From Kastovskya adunca ATA6-11-RM4 (GTDB lineage Bacteria; Cyanobacteriota; Cyanobacteriia; Cyanobacteriales; Coleofasciculaceae): a stretch of DNA of 64,000 bases. Below, piece by piece: positions 9,577 through 19,890 of the stretch. Made by a program: the position numbers and the translations under genes. The stretch is from assembly GCA_019359445.1 (NCBI GenBank), contig JAHHHJ010000003.1, positions 124,001-188,000 on the forward strand, given 5' to 3'. The notes beneath the pieces are model-generated. The model had not been told where the DNA came from and made no database searches. It saw nothing but the letters and a program-made list of their open reading frames with translations. Positions within the stretch are counted from its first letter, which is position 1; each line of letters starts with the position of its first letter.

Positions 9577-9621
9577 GGGGCGGGTTTTACTATTTCTCTA
9601 AACCCGCCCCGTTCTATTTTT
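9577..9621 (+). terminator. Terminator of gnd
   Basis: A GC-rich stem GGGGCGGGTTT / AAACCCGCCCC (11 bp) with a loop of about 12 bases is followed by a T-rich run (GTTCTATTTTT). Confidence 0.85.
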
Positions 9622-9670
9622 AGGCGTTAATTGTCATAAAACTCTCACAATCAATAAGTTTTCTTTTTCT

Positions 9671-12600
9671 CTACTGCCAGTTTTCTAAAAAGGCTTTGAC
9701 CTGAGCTAACTGATGCGTCAGTGCAGCAAGTTGTTCTGAGGCATCAGTTAGTTGTTTTTGCTTGGCTTGCTGCTCAAGTTGGGCGGCAATCTCTGGTATC
9801 AACCGCACTCCCGCGTTAGCACTCGCTCCTTTAAGCCGATGGGCTTGCTGTTCTATGGTCGCTAAGTCATTGATAAGTAGGGCTTTGCGAATTGCTTCTA
9901 AGCTAGGTTCTGTATTTTCAACAAACATTTTTAAAAGCTTTTTTTGAAAAGTCACTTTACCGCGAGAGATTCTCTCTAGACGATCTAAATCAACGGGTAG
10001 CGCATGAAGAGAACTGGAGGATTCAGACTTTGGCTTGACGGCGGTAGGTAGGTAGCAGAAATTCTGAGGATTGGCGGCGGAATTGGACGCGATCGCCATT
10101 CCTTGATTTTGGGAGGATAAGGCAGGATTATCTGCCAGGGGATGAGTTTGTTTCTGAGTTTTCCCTGTAGGAGTTTCAGGTATCCAACGCTCTAGAATCG
10201 CTCCCAATGCTTCTTGAGCAATTGGTTTAGAGAGGTAGTCATCCATTCCCGCTGCCAGACACTTAGCGCGATCGCTGGGTAGGGCATGGGCAGTCAGGGC
10301 AATAATAACGGTATGCTGGTTTGCTCCTTCTCGGCGTCGGATTTCTTGGGTGGCTTTATAACCATCTAGCACTGGCATCTGACAATCCATCAACACAATA
10401 TCGTAGGGTTGGGATTGTAAGTGCGCGATCGCTTCGGCACCATTGCTCATGCAATCTGCCTGATAACCCAGCATTTGCAACTGGTTTAAAATCACCATCT
10501 GATTAACAGGGTGGTCTTCTACCAGCAAAATTTTGACAAGTGAGGGATGGGATGGGGAAGCCTGTGGGGTGGACGGCTCAAGGGGATGAACGAGTGGAGA
10601 CAGGGGAGCCATGGCTGTTACCAGACTGTCAAATAGCAGCGAGGCTCTGATCGGCTTGATAATACAGCCAGAAATACCGATCTCCTCCAAATCTTGCACC
10701 GAATCCCGCTGTTGCCGGGTCGTCAGTACAATCAGCTTGGTTGCTGCTAAGGTGGGATCGCGGCGAACCATCGGCACCAAGAGCGCTCCCTGATGCTGGG
10801 ACAGTTGCAAATCAACAATTGCCACGTCATAGGGATGTCCTTGAGCGGCACTGGTGCGTAAAGCATTGAGCGTGGCGGTGCTATCTGTGACTTCATCTAG
10901 GTGCATCCCCCAGGCATCAACAAGCGATCGCACCGCTTGGCGGGTCATCCCATGATCCGTCACAATTAACAATTTCAGCTTGTTCAGGGATTGAGGAACC
11001 GCTCTTCCCACCAGAACTGTCGCCGGATTAAACGGCATCGTAAACCAGAAGGTAGATCCCTGACCGGGTTTGCTCTCAACGCCAATCTCTCCCCCCATCA
11101 ATTCCACCAGTTGCTTGCAAATAACCAGTCCCAAACCTGTGCCATCATACTGTCGAGTCATTGAGGCATCGACTTGGGAGAAAGATTGAAACAGTTTTTG
11201 CCGATCAGCCGCACAGATGCCGATCCCTGTATCTGTAACTTCAAAGCGAATAGAGACTGAGTCCGAGTCGGTGAGTCCGAGTCGGTGAGTCCTGAGTCCT
11301 GCTCCCCTGCTCCCCTGCTCCCCTGCTCCCCTGCTCCCCTGCTCCCCATCTCCCCTGCTCCCCTGCTCCCCCGCTCCCCTGCTCACTGAGGCTTTCACCA
11401 CAACTGAACCCGCCTCCGTGAACTTGATAGCATTGCCAACTAAATTGAGCAAAATCTGACGTAGGCGTCCCGGATCTCCTTGCAATTGTCTAGGCACATC
11501 GGGATCGATGACGGCAGCTAAATCAAGCCCTTTCTCTTCTGCCTGAGCCGCTAAGATATTTACGGCGGCATCAATAGAGTGCTCTAGATTGAAGTCGAGA
11601 GTTTCTAGGGACATTTCCCCCGCTTCTAGCTTGGAAAAGTCGAGAATGTCGTTGATGATCTTCAGCAGGTGTTCGGCACTGCTGCGGATCGTGTGGGCAT
11701 AATCTAGTTGTTGCCGTGTCAGGGAGGTTTGCAACAACAGTCCTGCCATCCCCAAAACCCCATTCATGGGGGTGCGAATTTCATGACTCATGTTGGCAAG
11801 AAATTCCGACTTCAGCCGGGAAGCTTCTAAAGCGGCTTCCCGTGCTTCTACCAACTCATTAATTTTGTCAGTGGCGATGACAATGCCGCCAACATTTCCT
11901 TCTGGGGTGTACCAAGGATGAATCGCCCAACGTAAGTAAATTTTTGTCTCATCAGCACGTTCCCAAACATCTTCACTCGCTGAAAGGACTGCCCCTTGCA
12001 AAGCCTGTTGATGAATAGCTTTCCAATGCTCCGGGATATCTAGGACAAGTTCGTAATGGTTGCGACCGATGATTGAAGCTTCGGCTTCTAAGCCTTGAAA
12101 ATCAATCCACTTGTCTGAGTGCGCCAGATAGCGCATCTGGCGGTCAAACATCGCCATGGCTACAGGCGCGTGAGTGATGATTTGCCGCAGTTGCTGACGT
12201 TCTCGCTCTAAGGCAAGCTCAACTTGCTTGCGCTCTGTGATGTCCATCACTGTGCCTGTCATCCGCAGGGCTTGCCCGTTGTGGTTGCGGAGAACTGCCC
12301 CCTTACTTGCGATCCAGTGGGTCGTTCCATCCAGCCAGCAGGTACGAACTTCTATCTCATAGTCTGTACCTGTTTTCACGGCATGTATGACCGTTTGCTC
12401 GACAACAGCACGATCCTCTGGATGCAGGCACTCAAGAAATGCACCGTAGGTGTCGAGGGGGGTTCCTGGCATCCGACCCAACAAGGTTTCTACGCCTTCT
12501 GACCAGTTGATGCGATCGCTGATCATATCCCAGTCCCAGGCACTCATCTGAGCCGCAGAAAGCGCTAAATTTAGTCTCGCTTCGCTCTTACGCAGTGATT

Positions 12601-13540
12601 CTTCTGCCAACTGCCGATCTTGAATTTCAACAACTAAATGCTCGTTAACCTGCTTTAACTGAGATGTGCGCTTTTCAACCCGTGCTTCTAGCTCTACCTT
12701 TGCTTGCTGGAGAGATGCTTCTGCCTGCTTACGACTAGTCACATCCAGAGCGAGTGAGAGGATCGATACTAGGTTGCCATTTTCATCACACAAACTAGAG
12801 TTGTACCACTCGCAATGAACAACCGCACCCTCTTTTGTGTAGTTGCGGTTTTGACAGACACAGCGGGGACTGCTGGCTTTGGTCAGCTCCTGCATTGCAC
12901 TGGCAACAATTTCCTGGTCTTCGTCACAGACAAATTTCAGGTCATTAATGTGACGGTTAACGACTTCCTCCGCTTTCCAACCAAATAAATGCTCGGCTTG
13001 GGGTGACCACCACTGCACTCGAAACTGACTATCGCATTCAATGACTGCTAAGGGGGTGTTTTCGACGTGGAAAGTCAGGCGTTGAAGGGCAATTTGTAAT
13101 TTAGCTTCGGCTGTCGTGCGGTCTTCTAGGGCTTTTTCTAGCTGACGGTTCGTTTCTTCTAACTGGGTAGGACTAGGGAGCGCCAATGCCAGGGGAATTA
13201 ATGGCACCAGTTGGAATACTGTCAAAACAGAAACCCCAGCCGTAATCGCTTTCACAATGCCTGAAACCCAATAATTCGGGTGCCAGAGTGTCCACACGTC
13301 CAAGAGATGACCCGTACCGCAAGCAATAATGAAGCCACCAAACCAGAGGAAAATCCAGTGGAAGGGGAGGTCACGACGCTGGCGGACAAAGTACACCAGG
13401 ATTAGAGGAATCGAGTAGTAAGAGAGCGCAATTAATGCGTCTGATACTACATGCAGCCCCACCAATCCTGGTTTCCAAAGGTAACAATGTCCGTGGGGGA
13501 TAAAAGTATTGGAAAAAGCGTCAGGGAAAAGTGCCAGCAT
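9671..13540 (-). CDS. Hybrid histidine kinase with ethylene-receptor-like sensor domain
   Basis: A 1289-residue membrane sensor. Residues 1-122 have three membrane segments and match the ethylene-binding domain of plant ETR1. With a constant offset of +9, the ETR1 residues Asp25, Tyr32, Ile35, Pro36, Ile62, Cys65 and His69 correspond to Asp34, Tyr41, Ile44, Pro45, Ile71, Cys74 and His78, so the copper ligands are kept. Three PAS domains follow, then HisKA (phospho-His586 in [11 protein letters not shown]), the ATPase domain, two receiver domains (Asp910 and Asp1052) and a C-terminal Hpt domain (His1234 in [12 protein letters not shown]). The ATPase domain contains an odd in-frame insert of about 43 residues of Ser/Arg/Gly/Glu repeat (see repeat entry). 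Ethylene binding is inferred from the ligands; the output partner is unknown because no response regulator gene adjoins it. Confidence 0.9.
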   Translation of the reverse strand: MLALFPDAFSNTFIPHGHCYLWKPGLVGLHVVSDALIALSYYSIPLILVYFVRQRRDLPFHWIFLWFGGFIIACGTGHLLDVWTLWHPNYWVSGIVKAITAGVSVLTVFQLVPLIPLALALPSPTQLEETNRQLEKALEDRTTAEAKLQIALQRLTFHVENTPLAVIECDSQFRVQWWSPQAEHLFGWKAEEVVNRHINDLKFVCDEDQEIVASAMQELTKASSPRCVCQNRNYTKEGAVVHCEWYNSSLCDENGNLVSILSLALDVTSRKQAEASLQQAKVELEARVEKRTSQLKQVNEHLVVEIQDRQLAEESLRKSEARLNLALSAAQMSAWDWDMISDRINWSEGVETLLGRMPGTPLDTYGAFLECLHPEDRAVVEQTVIHAVKTGTDYEIEVRTCWLDGTTHWIASKGAVLRNHNGQALRMTGTVMDITERKQVELALERERQQLRQIITHAPVAMAMFDRQMRYLAHSDKWIDFQGLEAEASIIGRNHYELVLDIPEHWKAIHQQALQGAVLSASEDVWERADETKIYLRWAIHPWYTPEGNVGGIVIATDKINELVEAREAALEASRLKSEFLANMSHEIRTPMNGVLGMAGLLLQTSLTRQQLDYAHTIRSSAEHLLKIINDILDFSKLEAGEMSLETLDFNLEHSIDAAVNILAAQAEEKGLDLAAVIDPDVPRQLQGDPGRLRQILLNLVGNAIKFTEAGSVVVKASVSRGAGEQGSRGDGEQGSRGAGEQGSRGAGLRTHRLGLTDSDSVSIRFEVTDTGIGICAADRQKLFQSFSQVDASMTRQYDGTGLGLVICKQLVELMGGEIGVESKPGQGSTFWFTMPFNPATVLVGRAVPQSLNKLKLLIVTDHGMTRQAVRSLVDAWGMHLDEVTDSTATLNALRTSAAQGHPYDVAIVDLQLSQHQGALLVPMVRRDPTLAATKLIVLTTRQQRDSVQDLEEIGISGCIIKPIRASLLFDSLVTAMAPLSPLVHPLEPSTPQASPSHPSLVKILLVEDHPVNQMVILNQLQMLGYQADCMSNGAEAIAHLQSQPYDIVLMDCQMPVLDGYKATQEIRRREGANQHTVIIALTAHALPSDRAKCLAAGMDDYLSKPIAQEALGAILERWIPETPTGKTQKQTHPLADNPALSSQNQGMAIASNSAANPQNFCYLPTAVKPKSESSSSLHALPVDLDRLERISRGKVTFQKKLLKMFVENTEPSLEAIRKALLINDLATIEQQAHRLKGASANAGVRLIPEIAAQLEQQAKQKQLTDASEQLAALTHQLAQVKAFLENWQ
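11258..11385. repeat. Short tandem repeats inserted in the kinase ATPase domain
   Basis: About ten units of GCTCCCCT with an adjoining GAGTCCGAGTCGGTGAGTCC stretch lie inside the hybrid kinase gene. They are the same repeat types found in the intergenic region near 14.65 kb. Read on the minus strand they encode (GEQGSRGA)n followed by a TDSDS stretch, approximately residues 719-761, between [10 protein letters not shown] and [14 protein letters not shown]. Confidence 0.85.
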
Positions 13541-13668
13541 AAAGACCCCCTTGTAGCAAAGAGCTATGCCTACGGTAGCAAGAAAGAACAGAGAACTTAG
13601 TTTTTAGTAATCTCTTGGTACAACCAAAGGCAGATGACGGTGAACTGCATCACGGCTGGTAAGTTTTT

Positions 13669-14541
13669 TTAAGCGGCAGTGGCATTGTCAAGTTGTTGGA
13701 CTTCTTGAGAAGATAACTTTACGTTTAGCGCTCCCACAGAGCCTTCAATGCTAGAAACTTTGCTGGCTCCCGGAATTGGGACAACAGAGGGAGATTTCGC
13801 TCGCAGCCATGCCAGGACAATCTGCTGCACAGAAGCACCTTTTTCTTCGGCAAGTTGAACGAGTGCCGGGATATCTTCTAAACGGCTGACGCGGCTACTT
13901 CCCCCCAAGGGACTCCAGGGTAGAAATGTCAGTCCTTCCTGCTCGCAATACTCTAATACTCCGTCAGACTCTGGCTGACGATGCCAGGGATTGTACTGGT
14001 TCTGGACAGAAACGATGTCAACTACATCCCGCGCCTGCTTGATTTGGGCAACGGAGAAATTAGAGACGCCAACAAATCGCACTAAACCTTCATCGACGGC
14101 TTCTTTGGCGGGGGTGAGGGCTTCCTCAATCGTGTAGTCGGGATCGGGGGAGTGGTATTGCCACAAGTCAATTGGTTTTTCGCCCCCCAATGCTTCATGA
14201 CTAATGCGGATGGTTTCTCGTAAATGATCGGGATTGCCGTTGCGCGTCCAGCTTCCCTCAGGGCGCATCAAGCCGCCTTTGGTGGCAACAGTGACTTGGC
14301 TGACATCGCCTTTGTACTGTTTTATCGCCTTACCAATCAGTCGCTCGTTGTGATGCTTATCGGATTCATCTTTGCAGTAGGAATCTGCCGTATCGATGAG
14401 AGTAACACCTAAATCGAGTGCCCGGTGAATCACTGCGATCGCTTCCGATTCCGGCGGACGCCCACTTAACGACATTGGCATCCCCCCTAAACCAATAGCA
14501 CTGATTGTCACGCCAGTGTTTCTGAGTTGTTTGGTTTCCAT
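13669..14541 (-). CDS. Aldo/keto reductase
   Basis: An NADPH-dependent oxidoreductase of the aldo/keto reductase superfamily acting on carbonyls; its substrate cannot be named. The TIM-barrel signatures are present: GLGGMPMSL near the start, the catalytic Asp/Tyr region LIDTADSY, the catalytic Lys (VATKGG), His in DLWQYHSPDP, and the cofactor-binding C-terminal VVPIPGASK. 290 residues, slightly shorter than the usual 310-330. It starts at ATG 14541, next to a repeat-filled intergenic region, and lies downstream of nothing obvious in the same operon. Confidence 0.88.
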   Translation of the reverse strand: METKQLRNTGVTISAIGLGGMPMSLSGRPPESEAIAVIHRALDLGVTLIDTADSYCKDESDKHHNERLIGKAIKQYKGDVSQVTVATKGGLMRPEGSWTRNGNPDHLRETIRISHEALGGEKPIDLWQYHSPDPDYTIEEALTPAKEAVDEGLVRFVGVSNFSVAQIKQARDVVDIVSVQNQYNPWHRQPESDGVLEYCEQEGLTFLPWSPLGGSSRVSRLEDIPALVQLAEEKGASVQQIVLAWLRAKSPSVVPIPGASKVSSIEGSVGALNVKLSSQEVQQLDNATAA

Positions 14542-14625
14542 TATTTAAGTTAAGTCTCACTTTCATCTGTTTCCCATTAATCTCAGAAAACCTGTAAGGA
14601 ATCGTCTGCCGAATGGGGAGTTTTG

Positions 14626-14826
14626 AGTCCTCCTGAGTTCTGAGTCCTGAGTCCTGAGTCCTGAGTGGGGAAGGGGAGCGGGGGTGCAGGGGTGCAGGGG
14701 AGCGGGGGTGCAGGGGTGCAGGGGTGCAGGGGAGCGGGGGTGCAGGGGAGAACTAATAACCGAATTCATACTTCATACTTCATACTTCATACTTCATACT
14801 TCATACTTCATACTTCATACTTCACC
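14626..14826. repeat. Cluster of short tandem repeats
   Basis: Three repeat blocks lie side by side: several copies of the heptamer CTGAGTC, then a run of GGGGTGCAG/GGGAGCG units, then about nine copies of CATACTT. These are the short tandemly repeated sequences known from filamentous cyanobacteria. The rest of the 640-base gap up to the tspO gene holds only the hairpin at 14908 and no supported gene. Confidence 0.85.
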
Positions 14827-14907
14827 CTAGCCTCCGGCAACGGCTTCGCCGAACATACTTTCCTCACCGACTCAGCACTTTGCTACACTTCCCTGCTGCT
14901 CTAAAAA

Positions 14908-14938
14908 AAGCCCTCCCAGCGCAAGGTTGAGAGGGCTT
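14908..14938. terminator. Orphan terminator-like hairpin
   Basis: An 8-bp stem AAGCCCTC / GAGGGCTT with a 15-base loop is flanked by a run of seven A on the left, which would be the U-tract for minus-strand transcription. No gene on either strand obviously needs it, so it could end a small untranslated RNA or be a relic. Confidence 0.45.
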
Positions 14939-15179
14939 GTTTGATTTGTGTGGTGTGAGGAGCAAAGCATATCTTTGCTTATCTCTAAGGCTAAGACCCT
15001 TGTATGACGGGTCAATGTCAATTGGATGACAAAAATGCGATCGCTACCTTGATCACTCCTAAACTACGAACTATGACCCCAGACTGATTAAAATTCTTGG
15101 TTAATTTATCAAGATTTCTTCAGAAGATTGACCTCAGAGGGATAGAAAGTTCTGATGTCATTTAGAGAGGGTTAAAGAC

Positions 15180-15653
15180 ATGATTAAATCTTGGATGGTG
15201 ATTGGGGGAGTAACCTTCTTGGTTAGTTTGGGAAGCGCCTTGTTACGCCCTCGCGATCTCTTTTGGCAGAAGGACTTGGAGCGTCCTAACTGGCTATTTT
15301 TTGAGCCAGCTATCCCGTTGATCTGGACGGTGATTTTTGTCTGTGGCGCAATTTCTGCTTATATTGTTTGGGAAAATGACCCCGGTAGCTTGAAAACTTG
15401 GTTGCTAATGGGATGCTACCTGATGTTGGAAGTGATCACTGTTGCTTTTATTCCCGGAACATTGCGATCGCGTAGTCTCTTAGTTGGGACGCTTTTAGGC
15501 GGCTTGGGCGTCGTTGCAGGTATTTTGCTGACTCTTATTGTCTTGCCAATTTCTGGATGGGCTGCACTGTTGCTGGTTCCTTATCTAATTTGGAGTCCAA
15601 TTGGCACCTACACGACTCGGAGGATGATTGAACTCAATCCTGAGGCAGCTTGA
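15180..15653 (+). CDS. TspO/MBR family membrane protein
   Basis: 157 residues with about five hydrophobic segments. The early segment FWQKDLERPNWLFFEPAIPL followed by WTVIFVCGAISAYIVW resembles the TspO/benzodiazepine-receptor fold, which binds porphyrins and other tetrapyrroles and affects stress and pigment regulation. The canonical Trp-rich motif is partly changed, so this is a divergent member. It starts with ATG after GAGAGGG. Monocistronic and convergent with the ABC-2 permease gene. Confidence 0.7.
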   Translation: MIKSWMVIGGVTFLVSLGSALLRPRDLFWQKDLERPNWLFFEPAIPLIWTVIFVCGAISAYIVWENDPGSLKTWLLMGCYLMLEVITVAFIPGTLRSRSLLVGTLLGGLGVVAGILLTLIVLPISGWAALLLVPYLIWSPIGTYTTRRMIELNPEAA

Positions 15654-15732
15654 GAGTTGGGACGAGTTTTGGACAATAAATCACTTTTACCGAATTTTTC
15701 CCTCTTTTGTGACCCTCACTATCCCTTGGCTT

Positions 15733-16515
15733 CTAACTTGAAGCACTGGTATAAAATCGCAATGCAAACCGCCAAAAAACGATAGAAGCCAAGAGCAACC
15801 CCAACGCCAACGCCGCCGCACCCACTACCCAAACGAACTGGGTACGACCTAGCATTGCCTCTGCTGGTACGGTGGTTAAAAATGCCACGGGAACAACAAA
15901 GGTGAAAAAGAACCGATAAGCGGCAGGATAGGCAGCAATGGGGTAGCGACCCGCTTCTACTAAACCTCTGAGTACCTCAGTGACGTTGTAGATTTTGACA
16001 AACCAAATGCTGGTTGCGCCTAAGATAAACCAGAGGCTGTAGAGGCTGACGATGCCAAAAAAGATCGGAATGGCACTGACAAAGTAGTCTCCAATTTCTA
16101 AGCCCAGCTTTATACCTGCGTAGATAGTTAGCACGCCTCCAAAGATTAAATCTGGTAGTCCCCAAGGAGAAATGCTACGGGAGGAGAGCCAGAACTGACT
16201 GCTAATCGGTTTGAGCAGTACAAAATCCAGGGTACCTTGCTGCACTTGATCAACAATGCGATTGAGGTTGGGAACGAGGAAGGTGGCAGCAACGCCTTGT
16301 AAGGTGGTGAAAATTCCTAATACTATTAATGCTTCTTCCCAACTCCAGCCCTCGAAGTTGTAGTCTGTGCGGTAGAACAAAAACAGCCCAAATAGACTGC
16401 CAGCGAGGTTAGTCAAGCTGCTCAAGGCGGCAATCAGAAAGTTGATTCTGTATTCTAATTCAGCGGCGATCGCTGTACTCCAAAATAGCCTTAATACATG
16501 CAGGTAACGTATCAT
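15733..16515 (-). CDS. ABC-2 type transporter permease
   Basis: An integral membrane protein of 260 residues with about six hydrophobic segments and the N-terminal pattern HVLRLFWSTAIAAELEYRINF typical of the ABC-2 family once called DUF990. The region VPNLNRIVDQVQQGTLDFVLLKPISSQFW is characteristic. Homologues pair with a second permease and an ATPase in an exporter of unknown substrate; neither partner is in this window. It is divergent from pncB. Confidence 0.8.
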   Translation of the reverse strand: MIRYLHVLRLFWSTAIAAELEYRINFLIAALSSLTNLAGSLFGLFLFYRTDYNFEGWSWEEALIVLGIFTTLQGVAATFLVPNLNRIVDQVQQGTLDFVLLKPISSQFWLSSRSISPWGLPDLIFGGVLTIYAGIKLGLEIGDYFVSAIPIFFGIVSLYSLWFILGATSIWFVKIYNVTEVLRGLVEAGRYPIAAYPAAYRFFFTFVVPVAFLTTVPAEAMLGRTQFVWVVGAAALALGLLLASIVFWRFALRFYTSASS

Positions 16516-16683
16516 CGCCTCAGAATCTGCTGATGGGATATGTACGAGCCTATCGCATCTCCAACCGAGGCGATCGCTCTGACTAATTTTTTAAGAATTA
16601 CTATTACAAAATTTATCCGCTCCCAGAGATTTAGCAAAAACTCTTGCTGAATCAGGACTTTTACGTAATTTTTGTCTAACCCC

Positions 16684-16714
16684 TTGACAGGATTTTGGTA
16701 ATTCTCACTATAAT
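16684..16714 (+). promoter_or_regulatory. Predicted sigma-70-type promoter of pncB
   Basis: A consensus TTGACA (16684-16689) and a consensus TATAAT (16709-16714) are separated by 19 bases, slightly more than ideal. The TATAAT lies 30 bases before the pncB ATG, leaving a very short leader containing GAGGCGAGG as ribosome-binding site. Any NrtR operator would be expected here, but I could not identify one. Confidence 0.6.
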
Positions 16715-16744
16715 TAGAAATGTTAACCCCAATGAGGCGAGGCA

Positions 16745-18178
16745 ATGAGCAGTTCCGCTAACCGCAACAGCCTGTACCCTGACCAATTCAGCACGAATGA
16801 AGACCAAGCATTGCTCATCAGCCCAGAAGATTACAGCCTCCTAACCGACTTGTATCAACTGACAATGGCAGCTTGCTATACCGGGGAAGGTATAGAGCAA
16901 AAACAGGCGTCTTTTGAGATGTTTGTGAGACATTTGCCCAACGGTTATGGCTACTTAATCGCCATGGGGTTAGCGCAGGCGTTGGAGTATTTAGAGAAGT
17001 TTCGTTTCAGCGATGCTCAGATTGCTGCCTTGCAAGGGACAGGGATTTTTGAGGATGTACCGGAACGCTTTTGGTCGCTATTGCAGTCAGGGCAGTTTAC
17101 AGGCGATGTTTGGGCAGTACCAGAAGGAACAGCGATTTTTGCCAATGAGCCGTTTTTGCGGATAGAAGCCCCTCTATGGCAAGCACAGGTGATAGAGACG
17201 TATCTCCTCAATACCATTAACTATCAAACACTGGTGGCAACGCGGTCAGCGCGGCTACGGGACAGTGCTGGGGAAGAGGCGAAGTTGCTAGAATTTGGCA
17301 CCAGACGGGCATTTAGCCCCCAAGCATCAGTTTGGGCAGCAAGGGCGGCTTTAGCTGGTGGATTGGATGCGACATCAAATGTCTTAGCCGCCTTAAAGCT
17401 AGGACGTAAGCCCAGTGGGACAATGGCGCATTCTTTGGTAATGGCGATCGCTGCCATCTCCAGTAGCGAACAAGATGCCTTTACCACCTTCTATCGCTAT
17501 TTTGACGGTGCTGCTTTATTAATTGATACCTACGATACAGTAGCCGCCGCCCAGACTCTGGCAGAAAGGGAAAGAGCCGGAGAAATTCAAGTGGCGGCGG
17601 TGCGTTTGGATTCTGGAGATTTAGCAACTCTGTCTCAAAAAGTGCGATCGCTCCTTCCCCACGTCACCATTTTTGCCAGTGGTGACTTGGATGAGTACGA
17701 AATTGCTCGGCTCAAAAATGCCGGAGCTTGCATCGACGGCTATGGATTGGGAACACGCCTAGTTACGGGAAATCCGGTAAATGGCATCTACAAACTAGTA
17801 GAAATTGATAATATTGCCACGATGAAGCAGTCAAGTAGCAAAGAAACCTATCCCGGACGCAAGCAAATCTACCGCCAATGTGTGAATAATCAATTCATCC
17901 AAGACCGATTAGGATTAGCCACCGAATCCCCCACAGAAAACGAACAACCCTTGCTGGAACTGGTAGTTAAACAAGGTCAACGCCTGCACCCGCCCGAATC
18001 TTTAGAGATAATTCAAAAGCGCACCGCCAAAAACGTCGCCGCCCTTCCCCCCTCAACCCGTCATCTCAATCAGCCAATTCCCCTCACCGTAGAAATCTCA
18101 GAGGCTCTCCAGCAGCTAACCCACCAAACCCAAGAACGCCTAAAGCAAGAAGCCTCGCGGACTCTAAATTATCGCTAA
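16745..18178 (+). CDS. pncB: Nicotinate phosphoribosyltransferase
   Basis: Converts nicotinate and PRPP, with ATP hydrolysis, to nicotinate mononucleotide: the entry step of the Preiss-Handler salvage route to NAD. 477 residues. N-terminal signature YSLLTDLYQLTMAACY, then LEFGTRRAFSPQAS, the region around the autophosphorylated His (GTMAHSLVMA), and VRLDSGDL with SGDLDEYEI in the PRPP site. First gene of the cluster pncB-nadD-nrtR-(ABC-F)-nadE, which covers the whole route from nicotinate to NAD. Confidence 0.93.
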   Translation: MSSSANRNSLYPDQFSTNEDQALLISPEDYSLLTDLYQLTMAACYTGEGIEQKQASFEMFVRHLPNGYGYLIAMGLAQALEYLEKFRFSDAQIAALQGTGIFEDVPERFWSLLQSGQFTGDVWAVPEGTAIFANEPFLRIEAPLWQAQVIETYLLNTINYQTLVATRSARLRDSAGEEAKLLEFGTRRAFSPQASVWAARAALAGGLDATSNVLAALKLGRKPSGTMAHSLVMAIAAISSSEQDAFTTFYRYFDGAALLIDTYDTVAAAQTLAERERAGEIQVAAVRLDSGDLATLSQKVRSLLPHVTIFASGDLDEYEIARLKNAGACIDGYGLGTRLVTGNPVNGIYKLVEIDNIATMKQSSSKETYPGRKQIYRQCVNNQFIQDRLGLATESPTENEQPLLELVVKQGQRLHPPESLEIIQKRTAKNVAALPPSTRHLNQPIPLTVEISEALQQLTHQTQERLKQEASRTLNYR

Positions 18179-18257
18179 AGAAGGGTGAAGGATGAAGTAT
18201 GAAGGGTGAAGGATGAAGTATGAAGGGTGAAGGATGAAGTATGAAGTATGAAATTTA
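18179..18257. repeat. Heptamer-type tandem repeats (GAAGGAT/GAAGTAT)
   Basis: About ten units of GGATGAA, GTATGAA and GGGTGAA follow the pncB stop directly. The same family occurs at 62.2 kb and, in complement, at 14.8 kb. Confidence 0.8.
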
Positions 18258-18366
18258 AGAGATTTACTACCCGTTTTACTCTCCCTCTCTTCCTCTCCTT
18301 CTCTTACCTCCGTGCCCTCTGTGCCTCTGTGGTTTATTAAAACTCCCCCTACTCAGCACTAAAAAA

Positions 18367-18957
18367 ATGGTCAACATCGCCTTATTCGGTACTAGTGCCG
18401 ATCCTCCTACTTCTGCCCATCAAGCCATTCTCAATTGGCTAGCAGATCGCTATGACCATGTTGCAGTTTGGGCATCAGATAATCCCTTTAAATCTCACCA
18501 GACACCCTTAGAACATCGCTCAACGATGTTGAGGTTGCTGATTGAAAATGCCACCCCACCTAAAGGAAATATTGGTTTCTATCCCTTCCTTAGCAGTCCC
18601 AGAACCTTAGAAACCGTCGCCCAAGCACGGCGCTACTGGGGTACAAATGTAGATTTGACATTGGTAATTGGTTCTGATTTGGTGAGTCAGATGCCGCGTT
18701 GGCATCAAGTGGAAGAATTGTTAAAGCAAGTACAGTTGCTGGTTGTACCCCGTCCGGGCTATTCAATAGATGAGGAGGGAATAGCAGAATTGACGCAGCT
18801 AGGGGCAATAATAGCGATCGCTGACTTGCAAGTACCAGCAGTATCCTCAACAGCGTATCGTGAAAACAGGGATAAAGAAGCTGTCGCAGCTCCCGTTGAG
18901 GAATACATTCATCAAGAGCAGTTGTACGAATGCCAGGACGCGGCACCAAGCAGGTAA
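18367..18957 (+). CDS. nadD: Nicotinate-nucleotide adenylyltransferase
   Basis: Adenylates nicotinate mononucleotide to deamido-NAD using ATP, the step after PncB. The nucleotidyltransferase signature is [12 protein letters not shown], a variant of GGTFDPIHxGH that keeps the final His. ASDNPFKSH follows, and the C-terminal motif is [11 protein letters not shown], the ISSTxxR equivalent. 196 residues, normal for NadD. Its last 28 bases overlap the start of the next gene, indicating translational coupling with the regulator. Confidence 0.88.
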   Translation: MVNIALFGTSADPPTSAHQAILNWLADRYDHVAVWASDNPFKSHQTPLEHRSTMLRLLIENATPPKGNIGFYPFLSSPRTLETVAQARRYWGTNVDLTLVIGSDLVSQMPRWHQVEELLKQVQLLVVPRPGYSIDEEGIAELTQLGAIIAIADLQVPAVSSTAYRENRDKEAVAAPVEEYIHQEQLYECQDAAPSR

Positions 18958-19664
18958 ATAAACAGACACTAGCCAACTTTAAAGTCGGCGTCGATAACGC
19001 GATCTTTTCCGTTGATACCCAACAAAACCGCGTCCTCGTCCTGTTAGTGATGCGTCAGGAAGAACCGCATATCGGTCAGTGGAGCCTACCAGGAACATTA
19101 GTTCGTGAGGGAGAATCTTTAGAAGATGCCGCTCAACGGATTTTGGCAGAAAAAATCCGGGTCAATAACCTGTACCTGGAGCAACTCTACACCTTCGGCG
19201 GCCCTGAGCGCGATCCTAGGGAATCCCCCATCAGCTTTGGTGTGCGTTACCTCTCTGTCAGTTACTTCGCCCTAGTACGGTTTGAAGAAGCAGAACTGAT
19301 TGCTGATGGCGTCAGCGGTATTGCTTGGTATCCGATCGAGCATCTTCCCCAGCTTGCTTTTGACCACAACAAAATTGTGGAGTACGGTTATCGTCGTCTT
19401 CGCAATAAGCTAGAGTATAGCCCCGTCGCCTTTGATGTCTTACCAGAAGTCTTTACCCTCAGCGATCTGTATCAGCTCTACACTACCGTTTTAGGGGAGA
19501 ATTTCTCCGATTATTCCAACTTTCGCTCCCGCTTACTGAAGCTTGGGTTCTTATCCGATACAGGACTGAAAGTTTCACGAGGAGCTGGGCGTCCCGCTAG
19601 TTTGTATCGCTTTGATGCGGAAGCCTTTGCACCTTTAAAAGATAAGCCGTTGGTGTTTATTTGA
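18930..19664 (+). CDS. nrtR: NrtR-type Nudix-related transcriptional regulator of NAD metabolism
   Basis: 244 residues: an N-terminal Nudix fold (about 10-150) and a C-terminal winged helix (about 160-244). The Nudix box reads [18 protein letters not shown] where an active enzyme would have RELxEExGU. The key acidic residues are lost, as in NrtR, which senses ADP-ribose or a related NAD metabolite without hydrolysing it. The tail [10 protein letters not shown] is typical of NrtR. In known systems it represses nadM, nadV, nadE, pncB or nadD genes. Here it overlaps nadD and lies in a cluster with pncB and nadE, so autoregulation of the cluster is the straightforward inference. Confidence 0.85.
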   Translation: MPGRGTKQVNKQTLANFKVGVDNAIFSVDTQQNRVLVLLVMRQEEPHIGQWSLPGTLVREGESLEDAAQRILAEKIRVNNLYLEQLYTFGGPERDPRESPISFGVRYLSVSYFALVRFEEAELIADGVSGIAWYPIEHLPQLAFDHNKIVEYGYRRLRNKLEYSPVAFDVLPEVFTLSDLYQLYTTVLGENFSDYSNFRSRLLKLGFLSDTGLKVSRGAGRPASLYRFDAEAFAPLKDKPLVFI

Positions 19665-19771
19665 TGTCTTTTGTATCAGGTTACTATTCTTGAAAGCCTG
19701 AAAGCGCTATTTCTTGACACAAAGAAACGCAGGAATTTTAAATAAAATTTATTAAGCAAAAGTGAAAAGAG

Positions 19772-19890
19772 AAATAGGACAGCGTAAATAATTAAAAGGT
19801 TATAGTAAAGGGATGAATAAAGCCCTGACTAAGAACTAATTAAAAGAAAACACGTCGCAACACAAAGTTGGTTTATTTCTGCCTATTTAT
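19772..19890. mobile_element. Small element with inverted ends, copy 1 (upstream of ABC-F gene)
   Basis: About 119 bases. The left end AAATAGGACAGCGTAAATAA and the right end TTTATTTCTGCCTATTT are imperfect inverted repeats of each other. The internal landmark ACAAAGTTG is shared with copy 2, 1.6 kb away. The right end touches the start codon of the ABC-F gene. MITE-like; inferred from the paired structure only. Confidence 0.55.

Noticed and set aside
14560-14830. CRISPR array in the repeat cluster
   Set aside because: Units are 7-9 bases and contiguous without spacers; no cas genes.
16512-16745. A 77-residue minus-strand frame between the permease and pncB genes
   Set aside because: It covers the pncB promoter, has no ribosome-binding site or recognisable sequence, and is probably chance.
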